The notes below the pieces were generated by a model, which saw only the letters and a list, made by a program, of their open reading frames with translations, did not search any database and was not told where the DNA came from. From contig NC_079514.1 in assembly GCF_000801105.2 (NCBI RefSeq), forward strand, positions 26,576,293-26,640,292: DNA of 64,000 nt, in the 5' to 3' direction. This document shows, piece by piece, positions 1 to 11,539 of this stretch; positions within the stretch are counted from its first letter, which is position 1; each line of letters starts with the position of its first letter. The position numbers and the translations under genes were made by a program. The stretch comes from Raphanus sativus (Eukaryota > Streptophyta > Magnoliopsida > Brassicales > Brassicaceae).

Positions 1-1564
1 AGTAATCTATTGCGTAAGAATGTTGACCTTTGGTCGGTGTTTCCTTAGTTGTCGAAATCTTTTTACTGGCGGCATTTTTGCTCGCCAAAAATTGTTCTTT
101 CAAGTTAGCTACGTCCTCTTCATACGCTGCGAAGAATGATGCTCGATGTAGCGCGTCATCTAGTGACACTAGAGCCCTGACCGACATTTCTTCTTTAAAT
201 TTAGAGGAGAACCACACACCATTTTTCAAAGCGGCGAGAGCCACTCCGTCGTTTAGGTTTGCGATTTTCGCTTTGATTTATCTAAACTTGTTTATGTAGG
301 CTCTTAGAGGCTCGAAGGGTGCTTGCTTGAGGTTCCATAGATCGGCTTCAGTTGTTCTGGTTTCTATGAACACCGAGTATTGCTTTAGGAATGCCGATAC
401 TAGTTGTGTGAAGTTATCGATCAAGTTTTCTTCCAGGCCGGCGAACCATTCTAGGGCGGAGCCCATGAGATTCTGTGCGAAGAAACGACAGTATCCTGCC
501 TCTTTTTCATCGTCGTTGAGATGCGCCCTGGATATCGCGAGTCTGAAGGCTCGGATGTCAGCTTTAGGGTCCGAATTTCCAGAGTACTCGGGAATTTAAT
601 TTTTCCGATGGTGCTTAGCTTCATCCCCGAGATTCTGTCTGTGAAGGGGGTCCTTCGGTTTTCCTCAATAGCGAGGTCGATATTTGGGGCTGCGCTTGTT
701 GCCATGTGCATGATAGCGTGTAGTCGTTTGAGTTCAACATCGTTTTTATTGATGTATTCTTGGAAGTTCCCGTTTCCCCCGTCGGTCCTCGGGTCATCCC
801 TTCGTGGAACTCCAACGGCGGCGGGAGAAAGATGCAGTGCTTCGTCTCGCCCTGCCGGGACCTGTGCCAGGTAGCTCGAATTCTTCCGTTGTCGTGTGAT
901 GGACTCTGGAAGTTCGAGGGTTAGAAGGCGGGGTATCGAATCAAATTCCGTCGGTTCTTCCAGTGACGCCATTGCGGGTGCGAAGAGGTGTGTTCGGGGA
1001 CCCTTGGGTCCCTAGTAGGTCCTCTCCGGCTCCATTGAAACTTAAGTTCCGGGGGATCGAGCTAGTATACGGATTGTTAATCGAGTTATCTCCGGCATAA
1101 TGTCCTGATCGGGCACTCGAGAAACCGAGGGTCCCGAAGGCTCCGCCTTTTGGTGCTAGCTCGATGTTTGGCAAACTCCCTTTCGGTTTGTTCTAGCCTA
1201 GTCGTAATCGCTCGATGAGCGATCTCCTGCTCCTGAGCTTTGTCTAGGAGAGTCGAACCATGCCTCGAAGCTCCGCGACTTCCTCCCTTGCTTGAGTTAT
1301 TTGTATGGGGGAAATCGGTCTTATTGGTTGAGTTCGGGTTAGCGAACTGTCTATCGGAGATCTATCTCCAGCTCGACTCCAGACTCGGGTTCCAGATCGG
1401 TCGGAAGCCGCGACTCCGGCTGAAGGAGCTTGCGGGATCTGGGTCGTATTGTTGATCCCGCTCATGTTAGCTGATCCGATCTATAGGCTGGTCCTTTGCT
1501 CCACTCCGATTGGGTCGGCGCTGTCTGTTCTTTGTTGAGGGATTCCAGATTGATTTGGATGCAT
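1..1564 (-). pseudogene. Tat-lineage Ty3/gypsy gag, 5' part (broken; continues beyond window start)
   Basis: This is a relic of the capsid polyprotein that packages LTR-retrotransposon RNA. Minus-strand frames give, in order, a low-complexity N-terminus (about 1562-940), then a retrotrans_gag core with ALEWFAGLEENLIDNF near 420-465, which matches ALEWFSGLEPASIDNF in the gag genes near 40730 and 61730. The motifs TPFTDRISGMKLSTIGKIKFP and LRAYINKFR also match those copies. The reading is split over at least four frames (1465-1244, 1174-941, 972-451, 466-278), so it is not translatable as one protein. It lies directly downstream, in its own sense, of a primer-binding site and LTR, which confirms its identity. 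The family differs from the two Tat elements further right. Protease and pol would lie outside the window. Confidence 0.82.
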
Positions 1565-1621
1565 GATCGTGCTTAGAAATCCTAGATCGGGTTCTTAGCA
1601 AGGATGTTTTTCGTTTATCTT

Positions 1622-1641
1622 CCCCATAGTCGGCGCCAAAA
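1622..1641 (-). other. Primer-binding site of the first Tat-like element
   Basis: Read on the minus strand, the LTR end is followed by TTTTGGCGCCGACTATGGGG. The TGGCGCC core is the usual start of primer-binding sites in plant Athila/Tat elements. It sits between the LTR (1642-2095) and gag. Confidence 0.75.
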
Positions 1642-2095
1642 TGTAGAACCTAAAATCTACACTCAGTATCTTGTAGTGTTTGTAAGTAAACTAGGGAAGT
1701 GACAAAAGATGTAGGCAACAATATCCTTAAAACACAACGATGTAATCAGAATTCGGTTGACAAAAATTGACTTTTTTTGATTAAGAGGTCAATTACAAGG
1801 AATAACAAAGAGATCGATAATAACAAGGAGGTCGATCAACAATGAGATCTAAAACGAAGTGAGAAAGGTAAAAATGTGTGGTGTGTTCTCTCACTAGGGT
1901 TTTCGCTGTGTCTTTAACATTGATATATCCTCCCTTTTATAAGCTCGACTCCGCTATCCTTGCAACTGCTTCTGCGACCTTCTCAACTTCGGCGACCTCC
2001 TTTTCTACTTCGTTGACGTCGCTATGGGTCTTGTTCCTTTATGTCCCATTTTAAATATAGCCCATTTAGGATATGTCCAAAATTGGGTCCAACCA
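1642..2095 (-). repeat. 5' LTR of the first Tat-like element
   Basis: The block begins TGTAGAACC and ends GGGTCCAACCA, giving TG...CA termini on either strand. It abuts the primer-binding site on one side. A TATAAAAG box on the minus strand (1934-1941) is a plausible U3 promoter. The partner LTR lies outside the window, so the boundary at 2095 and any target duplication could not be checked. Confidence 0.7.
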
Positions 2096-5000
2096 CATGG
2101 AGCTAAAGACCATTCCTTGACAAAAATAAGCTTGGAATCCACATGACTCATCCCTTTGTACATCAACATCATAAAATTTGTCTCAGCAAGCATATACGAA
2201 AGATATGACATAAGCATCATGAGAAGTCTTCCAAAAAGTTTTCCAAAGTCTTTCTGAATTAGGAAGATTTTTGAAAACTTTGGACAACTTCCTGTAAGAC
2301 TTCGCATGTACGACATTTTCTAGATGTTTTCTCGTAGCGCTACCTTAACATTTGTCCAATCCATATAAACACGACATTGATCAAACAAGACCAGTCCAAG
2401 AATTTCTTTGAATCATTTATCTGGTAACACGATTAAGTCATTAAATTTGTCTGCATGCCCCACTATCATTTAAAAATATTGATAAATGACATGCGGCTTG
2501 AAAATGGTTATGTATCCTTCAAGGCCAGATGTGATCTCTTCTTCGAACCCATTCTTATGTGACCAATGTTAGGCGATTTCCTGCCACACAAATAATGCGA
2601 CACCAGTAGTCGAGAAAAGGGTGGCCTTCACCACCACGCCAATAACATAGTGGACTTACTCCATCCTTACATCCAGTTCGTGTATTCATGGTACCACGTT
2701 CTACTAGATATCTAACCCCATATGCGTCCTTGTTGCACTTTCACCGATCCATTCGGCTTCCAGCCTTCCAGCAAGTTTGATATCCACATGAACATCCAAC
2801 ATTTCATAGTTCCATGAGAAACCAACTTCCTTCAACATTATATCCACTCTTTCAGTAAATCTGACTTGTCTTGATCCATGACCCACAACTTTAAGCATAT
2901 TCTTCCTACCGACGGGACCAACTCGATACCTTCCTCGCATACCTTCTTAGAGACCCTTCGACACTTCTTTTTCGTCCTTAACAAGACTTAAATTAGTTTT
3001 CACTAACTTCCTGCAAACTCTTTAACACAATTTTGCATAGCCATTTGCTAAGCAGTCCAATCATAAAACATATACCAAGAAATACCTTAACAACATCATA
3101 CAACACATCCTTCGCGCGAGACATAAACCATCGGTTCTTTTCCACCCTTACCCACAAATCCCATTTTCGAAAACAGCCAGCCATGATAGAATTGGCTGGC
3201 CAACCAAATTGAAAACACTTGAAAATTTCTATGTAAAAGATCAAGTCAAATTTTATCGGATGAAATGCTGCAACTTTATAAATGAAACATGAGACTAAAT
3301 ACTTAAAATCATGTAGTTTACAATAAAAACATCTTTTACAAAACTTCACAACATTCCCAAGTTCAAACACCCTAGCCCCAATGGTCTTTATAGCCTCGCG
3401 CTCCGGTCCACTCAATCAACCTTACCTGCATCACGAAGTAGGCATGAGTATACAAAATTACTCAGTGAGGACGCTCAAAAACGCCCACAAGCAGCTCAAT
3501 AATCAAGCAATCAAATTCCACGTTATATTCTAACAACCTAGCAATCCTTTTGTATCAACCTAACAATTTGATTCCATCATTCATTTATTTAGCCATTTTT
3601 TACTTATCCATTTCCATATGTTTGAAACTAATAACCTAACATTCAATTTTATCTTTCATTTACTTAGCATTTCCTAACATTCCGACCCGAAGGTCCATCA
3701 ACTTGCAGCCGTAGCCAAACCTGTGGTCGTAGCCAAACCTGTGGCTGTAGCCAAACTTGCGGCCGTAGCCAAACCTGCGGCCGTAGCTGCACTTGCGGCC
3801 GTAGCCGTACTTGCGGCCGTAGCCAAACCTGCGGCCGTAGCCGTACCTGTGACCTATCAGTCCATTACGGCATGTAGCTAGCCTGCGGCCGAAGCTAACC
3901 TATGATCCATATCCATTACGGCCTGTAGCAAACATGCAGCCGAAGCCAACCTGCGACCCGTAGGTCCATAACAGACAAAGCCAACATACACGGCCCGAAG
4001 CCAATCTACGGCCAAAGCCAACCTGCGACCCGAAGGTCCATGACGGCGGAACCCAACATACACGACCTGAAGGCAAAACATACTTTCCTTTTTAAGTTTC
4101 ATTGCTTAGTCTTGTACTTTCATTATTTAAGTTCAATTCTCTATTCCCGTTCTTTCCTTAACTAATCTCATCCTTAATCCATTTTTGTTACATTTTCCTT
4201 TTAACATACCAATTCAATTCAATATCAATTCTACGTCATACGTAAACATATCAATTTAAACATATTACCATCACACAAAATCTAACATGCAATTATCCTA
4301 AGAACACAAGAACGTTCTTCGATCCTTGATAACCATATTGAAGAACAAAGAACAAACATTCCGTAAATAACTATTCTAACACATAATCTTCATTCAAACA
4401 AACAAACTATAACCAAAATACAAATATTAAGTTACCACGAATCACACCCTCACCTTAACTGAATCTCTAGGATTAGAAAACTCTGAACTTCCTAGCGTTT
4501 CTGACGAAGATCTCTTTAACTCCTCCTCGTTTGATCCCTCTTTTTAAACTTCTCTTTCTACCAACTCGTTCTTGCTCTGACTTCTCTATAAAAATGTATC
4601 TTCTTGGTTGTGTCCAGAAATGAGAGCTGAAGGTCTCTTTTTATACTACTTTCTGGACTTGCTCACCAAGCCAGACATTTAGTGTAATTTCCTTATTTAT
4701 CTTGATCAAACACTTTCTCACCAACGGTCACTTATTGCCAATTTCCTTATTTGGCTTGGTCAAAGATCACCATCAATGGTTTGACTTGTAATCTTTGATT
4801 CTTTCCTTAACTGACTCCCATAGACTTAACCTTTATTTTATTATTATCCCGCAATGATGGCTAGTCAAACTTTCCTTACTTGGAATCCGCATTGCCCAAC
4901 AACCGAACATTTCTTAATTGGTCTTGCGTTCTTGATCTCTCTTTTATGTATGCTCTGATCGTTCCATGATTAGTTTACCATCTCTCCGCCGGTTCCGAAT

Positions 5001-5171
5001 TTATTTCATGAGCTCACTTAAGATCCGACACTTATTCAGAATACATCTTTATCCCCAATCTTCACGATTAAAAGTGTTTTCACACTTAGAAAAATACACT
5101 TCTTGTAGAATAAAACCTCTCCGGTCGATTTTTTTTCAAATTTAAAAATACTCAGGAATCGTGTCGTTACA
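2096..5171 (-). other. AT-rich intergenic stretch, probably a decayed LTR in minus orientation
   Basis: There is no convincing coding sequence; the scattered minus-strand frames (2005-2316, 2704-2940, 2993-3415) have no recognisable domain. The right edge, read on the minus strand, begins TGTAACGACACG, which resembles the start of chromovirus-type plant LTRs. A TATAAAAAG box on the minus strand near 4650 and dense AT tracts fit an LTR. I found no primer-binding site, partner LTR or clear left boundary, so the assignment is an inference. Confidence 0.35.
3702..4075. repeat. 18-bp tandem repeat, degenerating rightward
   Basis: From 3702 to about 3850 an 18-bp unit of the form TGCGGCCGTAGCCAAACC repeats with little change. 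It then decays to variants spaced by longer segments (GGCCCGAAGCCAATC, CGACCCGAAGGTCCA) up to about 4075. It is GC-rich inside AT-rich surroundings. Confidence 0.75.
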
Positions 5172-5567
5172 ATGTCCATCTGCGAGTCGTTTACAACTCC
5201 CAGATTCATTCAAAAGCTTCCTCCAAGCTATGCAGACTTCAAGAACTACTTGACGCACAAGCCGAAGAAGATGGGTCTCAAGGAGCTCATCATGAGGTTT
5301 AAGATGGAATCTAGAAACCGAATTGCTGACAAGGTTAATGCTAAGGAGCATAGTGTCAACATGGCTGAGCACAAATGCAAAGGAAAGGCACACGCCCACT
5401 CTCCAGCAAAGCCTTTCAAAGCTGCTGCAGTCTTGATGGCTTATGGACCAAAATTCAAGAAGAAAGGCATTAAGATCAATGAGAATGTGGAGAAATTCAG
5501 GGGAAGGTGTCATTACTGCCACAAAGTTGGACACAAGACTTCTGAGTGTCGCAGCAAGATCAGATGA
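5172..5567 (+). pseudogene. Ty1/copia gag C-terminal fragment with zinc knuckle
   Basis: This is the nucleocapsid end of a copia-type Gag, which binds element RNA. The frame shows the UBN2/gag-type helix region (FIQKLPPSYADFKNYL, then MGLKELIMRFKMESRNR) followed by a canonical CCHC knuckle, CHYCHKVGHKTSEC. The N-terminal half of Gag is missing. The fragment begins exactly at 5172, next to the end of the preceding LTR-like DNA, so it was probably cut by that insertion. A stop follows the knuckle and the protease continues in another frame, which shows at least one frameshift near 5560. Confidence 0.8.
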
Positions 5568-6042
5568 GAAGTCTCAGACGAATCTCACTGAGGAGGATCT
5601 CGTTGCAGTGGTGACTGAGGTCAACATGGTTGATAGAAACAACCCCAGGGAATGGTGGTATGACACAGAGGCGACCACCCACATTTGCACCGATATGGCG
5701 ATGTTCAACACCTATCAAAAAAGGAAGACTATGAAGAAGCTGTTCATGGGGAACACTGCAGTCTCCAAGATTGATGGCTTCGGCAATGTGGTTTTGAAGA
5801 TGACATCTGGACATGAAGTCACTCTGACGAATGTGAAACATGTGCCTGGCATGAGGAAGAACATGGTCTCGGGAACCTTACTCAACAAGAATGGATTTGT
5901 CACAACTCTTGAGGCGGATAAGCTCGTGATTAGGAAGAATGGCATGTACTAGGGAAAGGGGTATGTTATGGATGGACTTGTCAAGATGAATGTAATGACA
6001 GTCCCTCCGAAAAATTGTAACTCCAAAAGTTTCAATGAATAA
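5563..6042 (+). pseudogene. Ty1/copia protease fragment
   Basis: This encodes the aspartic-protease region of a copia polyprotein. The core reads WWYDTEATTHICTDMAMF. Copia proteases normally have Asp-Ser/Thr-Gly here, so the Gly of the catalytic triad is replaced by Glu and the enzyme would be inactive. Downstream LTNVKHVPGMRKNMVSG matches the usual LxxVxxVPxxxxNLxS motif. A TAG at about 5950 interrupts the frame, which then stays open to 6042. The zinc-knuckle frame lies upstream and the integrase frame follows in a third frame. Confidence 0.78.
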
Positions 6043-6510
6043 GAAAGAGCGAGTTGCTTATTTGGTTGAGTCTTTTAATAAATGGCATGAAAGATTATGC
6101 CATGTAAATAATAAATCTATACAAAGATTTATAAATTTAAATCTAATTCCCAAATATAAAACAAGTAAACAAAAATGTGAAGTATGCGTCGAGGCTAAAC
6201 TCACAAAAACACCCTCACCTCGTGTTGAAAGAACTAACCAACCTCTAGATTTATTTCACACTGATTTATGTGATTTAAAATACATACAGACTAGAGGTGG
6301 GAAACAATACTTTGTGACCTTCGTATGTGACTGCACAAAATACTGTTATGTATATCTTTTACATAGCAAAGATGAAACCTTAGAAGAATTCAAATAATTT
6401 AACCTCGAGGTCGAAATCAGCTTAAAACAACTATTAAGGTAGTTAGAAGCGACAGAGTAGACGCGTATGATGATCCATTCAATTCATTTTTGTAAAGAAC
6501 ATGGAATAAT
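6035..6510 (+). pseudogene. Ty1/copia GAG-pre-integrase and integrase N-terminal fragment
   Basis: This is the start of the integrase that inserts element cDNA. The frame shows the pre-integrase zinc-binding pattern (WHERLCHVNNKSIQRF, then CEVCVEAKL) and the first catalytic Asp region of the rve core (LDLFHTDLCDLKYIQTRGGKQYFVTF). The open frame stops near 6397. Recognisable but frame-broken integrase continues to about 6510 (EVVRSD-like and FCKEHGI-like residues), after which Athila LTR sequence takes over. The RT and RNase H portion is absent, so this is a truncated relic. Confidence 0.78.
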
Positions 6511-6520
6511 CCAAGAGTTG

Positions 6521-7384
6521 GAGAGAAAACCAAAACTCCTTCAGAGATTGTCTTGGAACTCCAGATTTCTTATCTATTTATCTATGCAGTTTTATTTATT
6601 TATTGCTATGTTTTACTTTGCTATGTCTGAGTAATTCATCTTGTTAGGTTTAGGGTTCAAATAGATATGAAGGATTAACCCAAACTATAGAATCCTAAGT
6701 TTCTAGAGATATTCATCTTTAGAATTGTGTTTAATACTTGTGTTCTAGAGTAGCTAACTAGAACCCTGATAATAGGATAGTTAGGCGTAAGCGACTGCTT
6801 GGTCTTTCACCAGAATAGATTCTCTGAGTTAGGAATGCTAGAAACAGACGGAAGTTGATCTAGGAAGTCTAGTGGACATTATTCAACCTGATCTTAAAGC
6901 TTCTTTAGAAGTGTATTGATCGATAGTCCTACCGACTAATCAGTCAACGCGAAGAAAGGTGTATTGATCGATATTCCTATAAATCATCGATCGACACTTT
7001 CTTCGGACCAACAAACGGAAGTTGAGGTTTGATGATCTATACAATAGATAGTCTAAAATTACGGAAGTTGATCGACTATTGCTTTTGTTGAGTTCTCGTA
7101 TCATATATGCATGCTTAGTATCTATATCTATATAATCATGATTTCCTGAATAGAACCCCTAAGCTTAACACTTCATCAATATTTTCTTAAACCCAATCAA
7201 TTCATCTGAACAATTGCTTGTTCATCACTGCTTGTTTTCATTAATCATATTTGACCTAGCGTAATCACTACTTTTATGATTTATTGTGTACCCTAACTCT
7301 TTGTGGATTTGACCCCTAAGTATTACAACTGATCCTCTTATTTGAGAGAGTAATTCACTCCTTAGGATAATTTGAGTGAGATCA
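6521..7384 (+). repeat. Athila LTR fragment, truncated at its 5' side
   Basis: The right end reads GTGGATTTGACCCCTAAGTA, then TTTGAGTGAGATCA, the characteristic 3' end of Athila LTRs. The same pattern ends the LTR at 13339-14537 on the other strand. The expected TGATATA start is missing because the copia fragment joins directly at about 6520. No TGGCGCC primer-binding site follows 7384, so it does not look like an intact 5' LTR. Confidence 0.65.
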
Positions 7385-8879
7385 GAGTCGAAGCTCGATA
7401 ACAAAATCAGAAATATTGCCTATTGCTTTAAGTTCTAAGTTTGCTGAGTGTAAAGTCCTCTCCCCTAGGAATCCCTTATCTACTCCTCCTTAACTTTTTT
7501 GTGATTTTCTTTTATGCCCCCTGGTCGAGTTATCGCGTTGCGGAAATATTCCAGTTTTCTTCGATCTTCCGAATTATCCCTTGAAACTTGACATTTATCC
7601 TCACATGCGAATAAAAGATAAACCTTCATAGTAATTTTTTTCATTCTCGTCTTATAATCGTAAGTGGGGTTTTGCCTCGTTTTATACATTTTTCGAGCCA
7701 TTTTTTGACTTTATGCGTTTTTATGATTGCTTTGAGAAATCACCCTCGATACGACATCTGTTTAAAGAGATAGCCTGAATCAATCATATAGTCGAGGCAG
7801 CTATGGTGTTTAAGTGAAATGTTGCTGTTTTATTCGATTGATTCGAACTTATACGAGAAAACAAGTCTTTGGGATTCTATCGTAAAGTTTCAACGATAAC
7901 TCCAATCGAGACGAAACAAGAGACATTGTAGTCAACGATAACTTAGAATCATCACCTCTACAATGTTGCAAGCCACATCAAATAAATCCTAACTTCAGAA
8001 GCACTTTATACCATATCCTAGCTTAGCAGCCAAATTCATCTAGCCAACAACTTAGCAAATCTTGTTTGACAATCCCTTCTAGTAACCTCATTTCTTACAT
8101 AAATAAAAGTGCAGGCTTTACATTGGGAGTATCGATCAACAGACAATTGGATTCTTACTCAAGCAAGTTTCTGAACACACATGTAGTCTTCTATGATCCC
8201 TTTCTTACCTCTTTCTCTCTTCTCTGAATCCTTAGAGTTTCAATTTTAATGAATGCTGATGCTAATGTAGTCATCTTGTTCATCTTGTTGACTTTTCTAC
8301 TTTTGTAGCTCTATTTGACAAAGTGTAGCGAATAATGGGGTCATATGAGACACTTATACCCCCTCGTTTCCACGGTGTGTGATCATTCCCTTCAGACTTA
8401 GAATAATGGGGGTGATAGGAGACATTCGTACCCCTCTGCCTCTTCCAGAAAATCATTCCAGTCTTTTGTATCTTAGGATGGTGAAGAGAGAGAGATAGAA
8501 GGGAACCAGAAACAAAAAAAGTTTTAACTTCCAAACTTGCATGAGGAGTCATGTTCGTTGTACACCAAGCCCCAAGACAAGCGACTAAGTCAAATTAGGT
8601 TGGATGTGAGCTTTGGTTCCTTCAAACATTCTCACCAAGTGTGAACATAGTTGACAGGTTGATCCACTTTAGTATCTCTAGTACATTTTGCAGTCAGTAA
8701 GTCTTAGATTGGTGCTATAGAGTGGTTAGATAACAAGTAAAAATTGAAAAAGTTCATCATCCCCTTCTTGACTCAATAAAAAGTTTGAAAATATTTTAAT
8801 AAGATTCAAACAGTAAAGGAATATCAGTAAACATCCCCAGACTCAAATTACACTGTCCCAGTGTATATCGAGTCGGAGT
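7385..8879. other. No recognisable feature
   Basis: This 1.5-kb AT-rich stretch lies between an Athila LTR fragment and the Athila minus-strand coding fragment. Short frames (for example 7480-7701 and 8280-8552 on the minus strand) show no domain. Near-duplicate segments at about 8326-8365 and 8403-8440 both read AATAATGGGG... followed by AGACA and a CCCCTC run, hinting at a small local duplication. It may be decayed Athila non-coding DNA. Confidence 0.4.
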
Positions 8880-9466
8880 TATGGTGATAAAACAAGTTAT
8901 AACGATATACATAACCGAAAGTGACGACTCGGTTGAAGACGAGTGTCAACTTCTTCTTTGCTCATCTGAAACCATGCACCAATGAAGCTTCTTATGGCCT
9001 CATCTCCTTTGGTCCACTGATTTGGAATCTCACCTGAGCAACCTTATTTGTATGCATCCTCCTGTGAAGGTTTTCAATGCTGCGCTGGTGTATTCCATAT
9101 CCGGCATCTGCTTATGCTGAGAGATCTTGTGATTCCTGGTATATCCCCTTTTTCAAAAAGACTTGACAGAAATCGACTTCATTAAGCTTGTCTTGTAACA
9201 AATTCTCTGTTACTAGCTTGCCTTGGATTGGTGTCTAATCGTTGTCGATCGATGAGGGAGTGTGTTTGTCAATCGATGGAGATTGTTCTGCTTGAAAATC
9301 AATTTGACTCTGAATCATGTCGATCTCTTGCTTCAACGCAAACATGCTTGTAGTCAATCGGTCTATGTTGTCATTGAGCGGATAAAAGAGACCATCAAGC
9401 TTGTATTCGAATGATTGTAGCATAACTTCGAGTGATGTTAGTCAAGCGTCGATCAATCGTTGGGTA
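8880..9466 (-). pseudogene. Athila polyprotein fragment, Ser-Ile-Asp region (left part)
   Basis: Minus-strand coding shows MLQSFEYKLDGLFYPLND followed by SPSIDKHTPSSIDND. This is the same composition as the region right of the CACTA insertion, where the matching text is KLDSIYYPLNNSI and SSSIERCTTRNMSID. Further on a weaker frame is readable through TEDNLLQDKLDEVDF-like residues to about 8900. The function of this segment, between protease and RT in Brassicaceae Athila polyproteins, is not known to me. The fragment is cut from its right-hand continuation by the 9470-11539 transposon. Several stops make it a relic. Confidence 0.6.
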
Positions 9467-9469
9467 CAT

Positions 9470-11539
9470 CACTACAAGAAAATAGAGTATTAACAACACC
9501 GGGAAAACGCTATGTAACGATACCATAACATTATTAGGTATGATGTATCATCGGCCGCGATAATAGGTCGAACACATTAGATAGCGGTTTTTTACACTGC
9601 TACCGTGTATGATTTGATATAGCGCTTTTTGTATGTAATTAAATATTCTTTAATAGCGTTTGTTTTTTTGTTATTAATAACTTTAATTACAAATGATTCA
9701 TAAGTTAAATTGGTTTACATATAAAAAATAATTCAAATTTGGTTTACATGTAAACCAAAAAAATAAACAGAAAAAAACTAAATCTAACAGAACCCTAATT
9801 CAGACACATCCTCCATCGTTATCCTTACCCTAGCCGCTTCCATCAGGAAATCCTCCTCCATCCTCGACACTTAAGCCACGCCGTCAGCCACGTCCTCCAT
9901 CGTTATGCTCTCCGCCAGATCTGGTCCTCTACTCCTCTGCCTCTGCAGCTTCTTCGTTCGTCTTTCCTTTCTCCCTCTCCAAACCCGTCTCTTTCGTGTG
10001 AGCTTTAGAAGCTTGCTACATCTGTACTTTGTCGACAGGAAGAGATAAAGGCGTCACTTCGTGACGGAGCAGAGGAAGAGAGGAGGCGTCTCTGAAACCC
10101 AGATTTATAAACACAACAGAAAAAGAATCAAACTTTACGCATTCAAAAGGTTAAGAAAAATGAGAAATCAAAAACACATTTCTATAGAGAAACTGAAAAG
10201 AAAAGAGAGATCTAGGGAAAGAGAGGATATGAGGAATGGAGATTGGGAGATGGGTTTGAAGTTGAAGCGGTTTTGGTGAAGAACAACATTGGTCGTATGC
10301 GTCAGATCTGTCAACACCAAAATCGATCTGTGAGGGTGGAGGCCAGAGGCCGAGACTGTTGTTGATTGTGTACAGAGAGAATTTGAGATTGAGATGGTGA
10401 GACACAGAGAGATTTGTGAGAAAGAGAATGGTGAGATAATTGTGAGAGAGAGATTGTGAGACTTGACGGTAAAAAGAACCACAGAAGATTCATTATGGAC
10501 CCTCGGATTAAAAATATCAATGGTCAAGATGGTGATCCATACACAAGTGTTTCGACCAATAGAAAATGAGTTGAGATTATTAATATTTTTTGTTTTGTTT
10601 TAATAATCCACACACTCTTATTTTTAACCAATGAGAAGAGAGAATAAGAAAACTAAAGGATTAATTTGTGGCCTTTGATTTGAAGTTAATCAATGGTTTA
10701 GATTCCAACAAGAATTTTATTATTATTTTGATAGCTATTTTAGTAACTATAATTATATTTTTGACTAAATTTGATTCTTAGAAATTAAATTAATAATTTA
10801 TATTTATAAAACTAATAATAAAAAATTAACAAAATGATTATATTTCATATTTTATAAGCACATAAAACCAATGATATGAGATTGACCAAATGATTAGTGA
10901 GTTTAGAGTTTGGGAAATAGTATTTTGGGTCTGATTTAAGATTTAAGATTAGATTTTGAGATTAAATAAATATTTGAAGTTAAATAGTAAAATATAGAGT
11001 TTAAAGATTTTTTGTTAGAGTTTAGGATATATGATTAATTTAGGGTATGATGTACATATATAGGCTTATAGTTTAGGGTTTGAGGGTATGAAAGTTATTG
11101 GTTTGGATATTGATTTAAGATTTTAGATTAAGTTTTGAAAATACTAATTTTTGAGTTTATATTTAAGATTTGAAGTTAAATTAAAGATTTCATGTTAATA
11201 TATTAGAGTTTAAAGATTTTGTTTAGAGTTTAGGGGTTGTGATTAAAATTTCATTTTTAGGGTTTAGGGTTTAGGGGTTATGGTTGTTGGAGGAAAATAA
11301 AATATAGTGAGAGGGAAAATCAATTATTTTCCCGCTTTAGTTATCAATAGCGTTTCAAAATTCAAAGTGCTATATATACTATGTTTCAAAAAAGCGTTTG
11401 AAGAATTAAAATCGGACCAACCAAACATAGCGTTTGTATTTTCGCAAACGCTATCTAAAAATAAGAGGTATGTCAACCATAGCAGAATCGGAAAAAACGC
11501 TATCATGTTCTACTATCAATACTCATATTTCTTGTAGTG
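9470..11539. mobile_element. Non-autonomous CACTA (En/Spm-type) transposon, 2070 bp
   Basis: The element starts CACTACAAGAAAATAG and ends with the inverse, TTTCTTGTAGTG. It is flanked by a perfect 3-bp target duplication CAT (9467-9469 and 11540-11542), as expected for CACTA elements. Subterminal copies of AACGCTAT/ATAGCGTT lie close to both ends (for example near 9509, 11349, 11391, 11429, 11447 and 11496) and recur in the 7.9-kb CACTA at 26595-34481. It has no transposase. The interior holds a gene-like CT-rich leader region (about 9800-10020), a short Lys/Arg-rich frame (10061-10279) of unknown meaning, and a long AT-rich tract. It probably depends on transposase from the larger relative. 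Confidence 0.9.
11254..11280 (+). repeat. Short telomere-like TTTAGGG run
   Basis: About three TTTAGGG units occur in a row inside the non-autonomous CACTA element, and single degenerate units lie upstream from about 11040. Plant telomere repeats are TTTAGGG. It is too short to be a telomere and probably reflects simple-sequence drift in an AT-rich interior. Confidence 0.6.

Noticed and set aside
10061..10527. Genes within the non-autonomous CACTA element
   Set aside because: Short frames rich in Lys/Arg (plus) or Ser/Phe/Leu (minus) arise from a GA-rich tract; no domain is visible.
11254..11280. Interstitial telomere
   Set aside because: Only about three TTTAGGG units, inside an AT-rich transposon interior.
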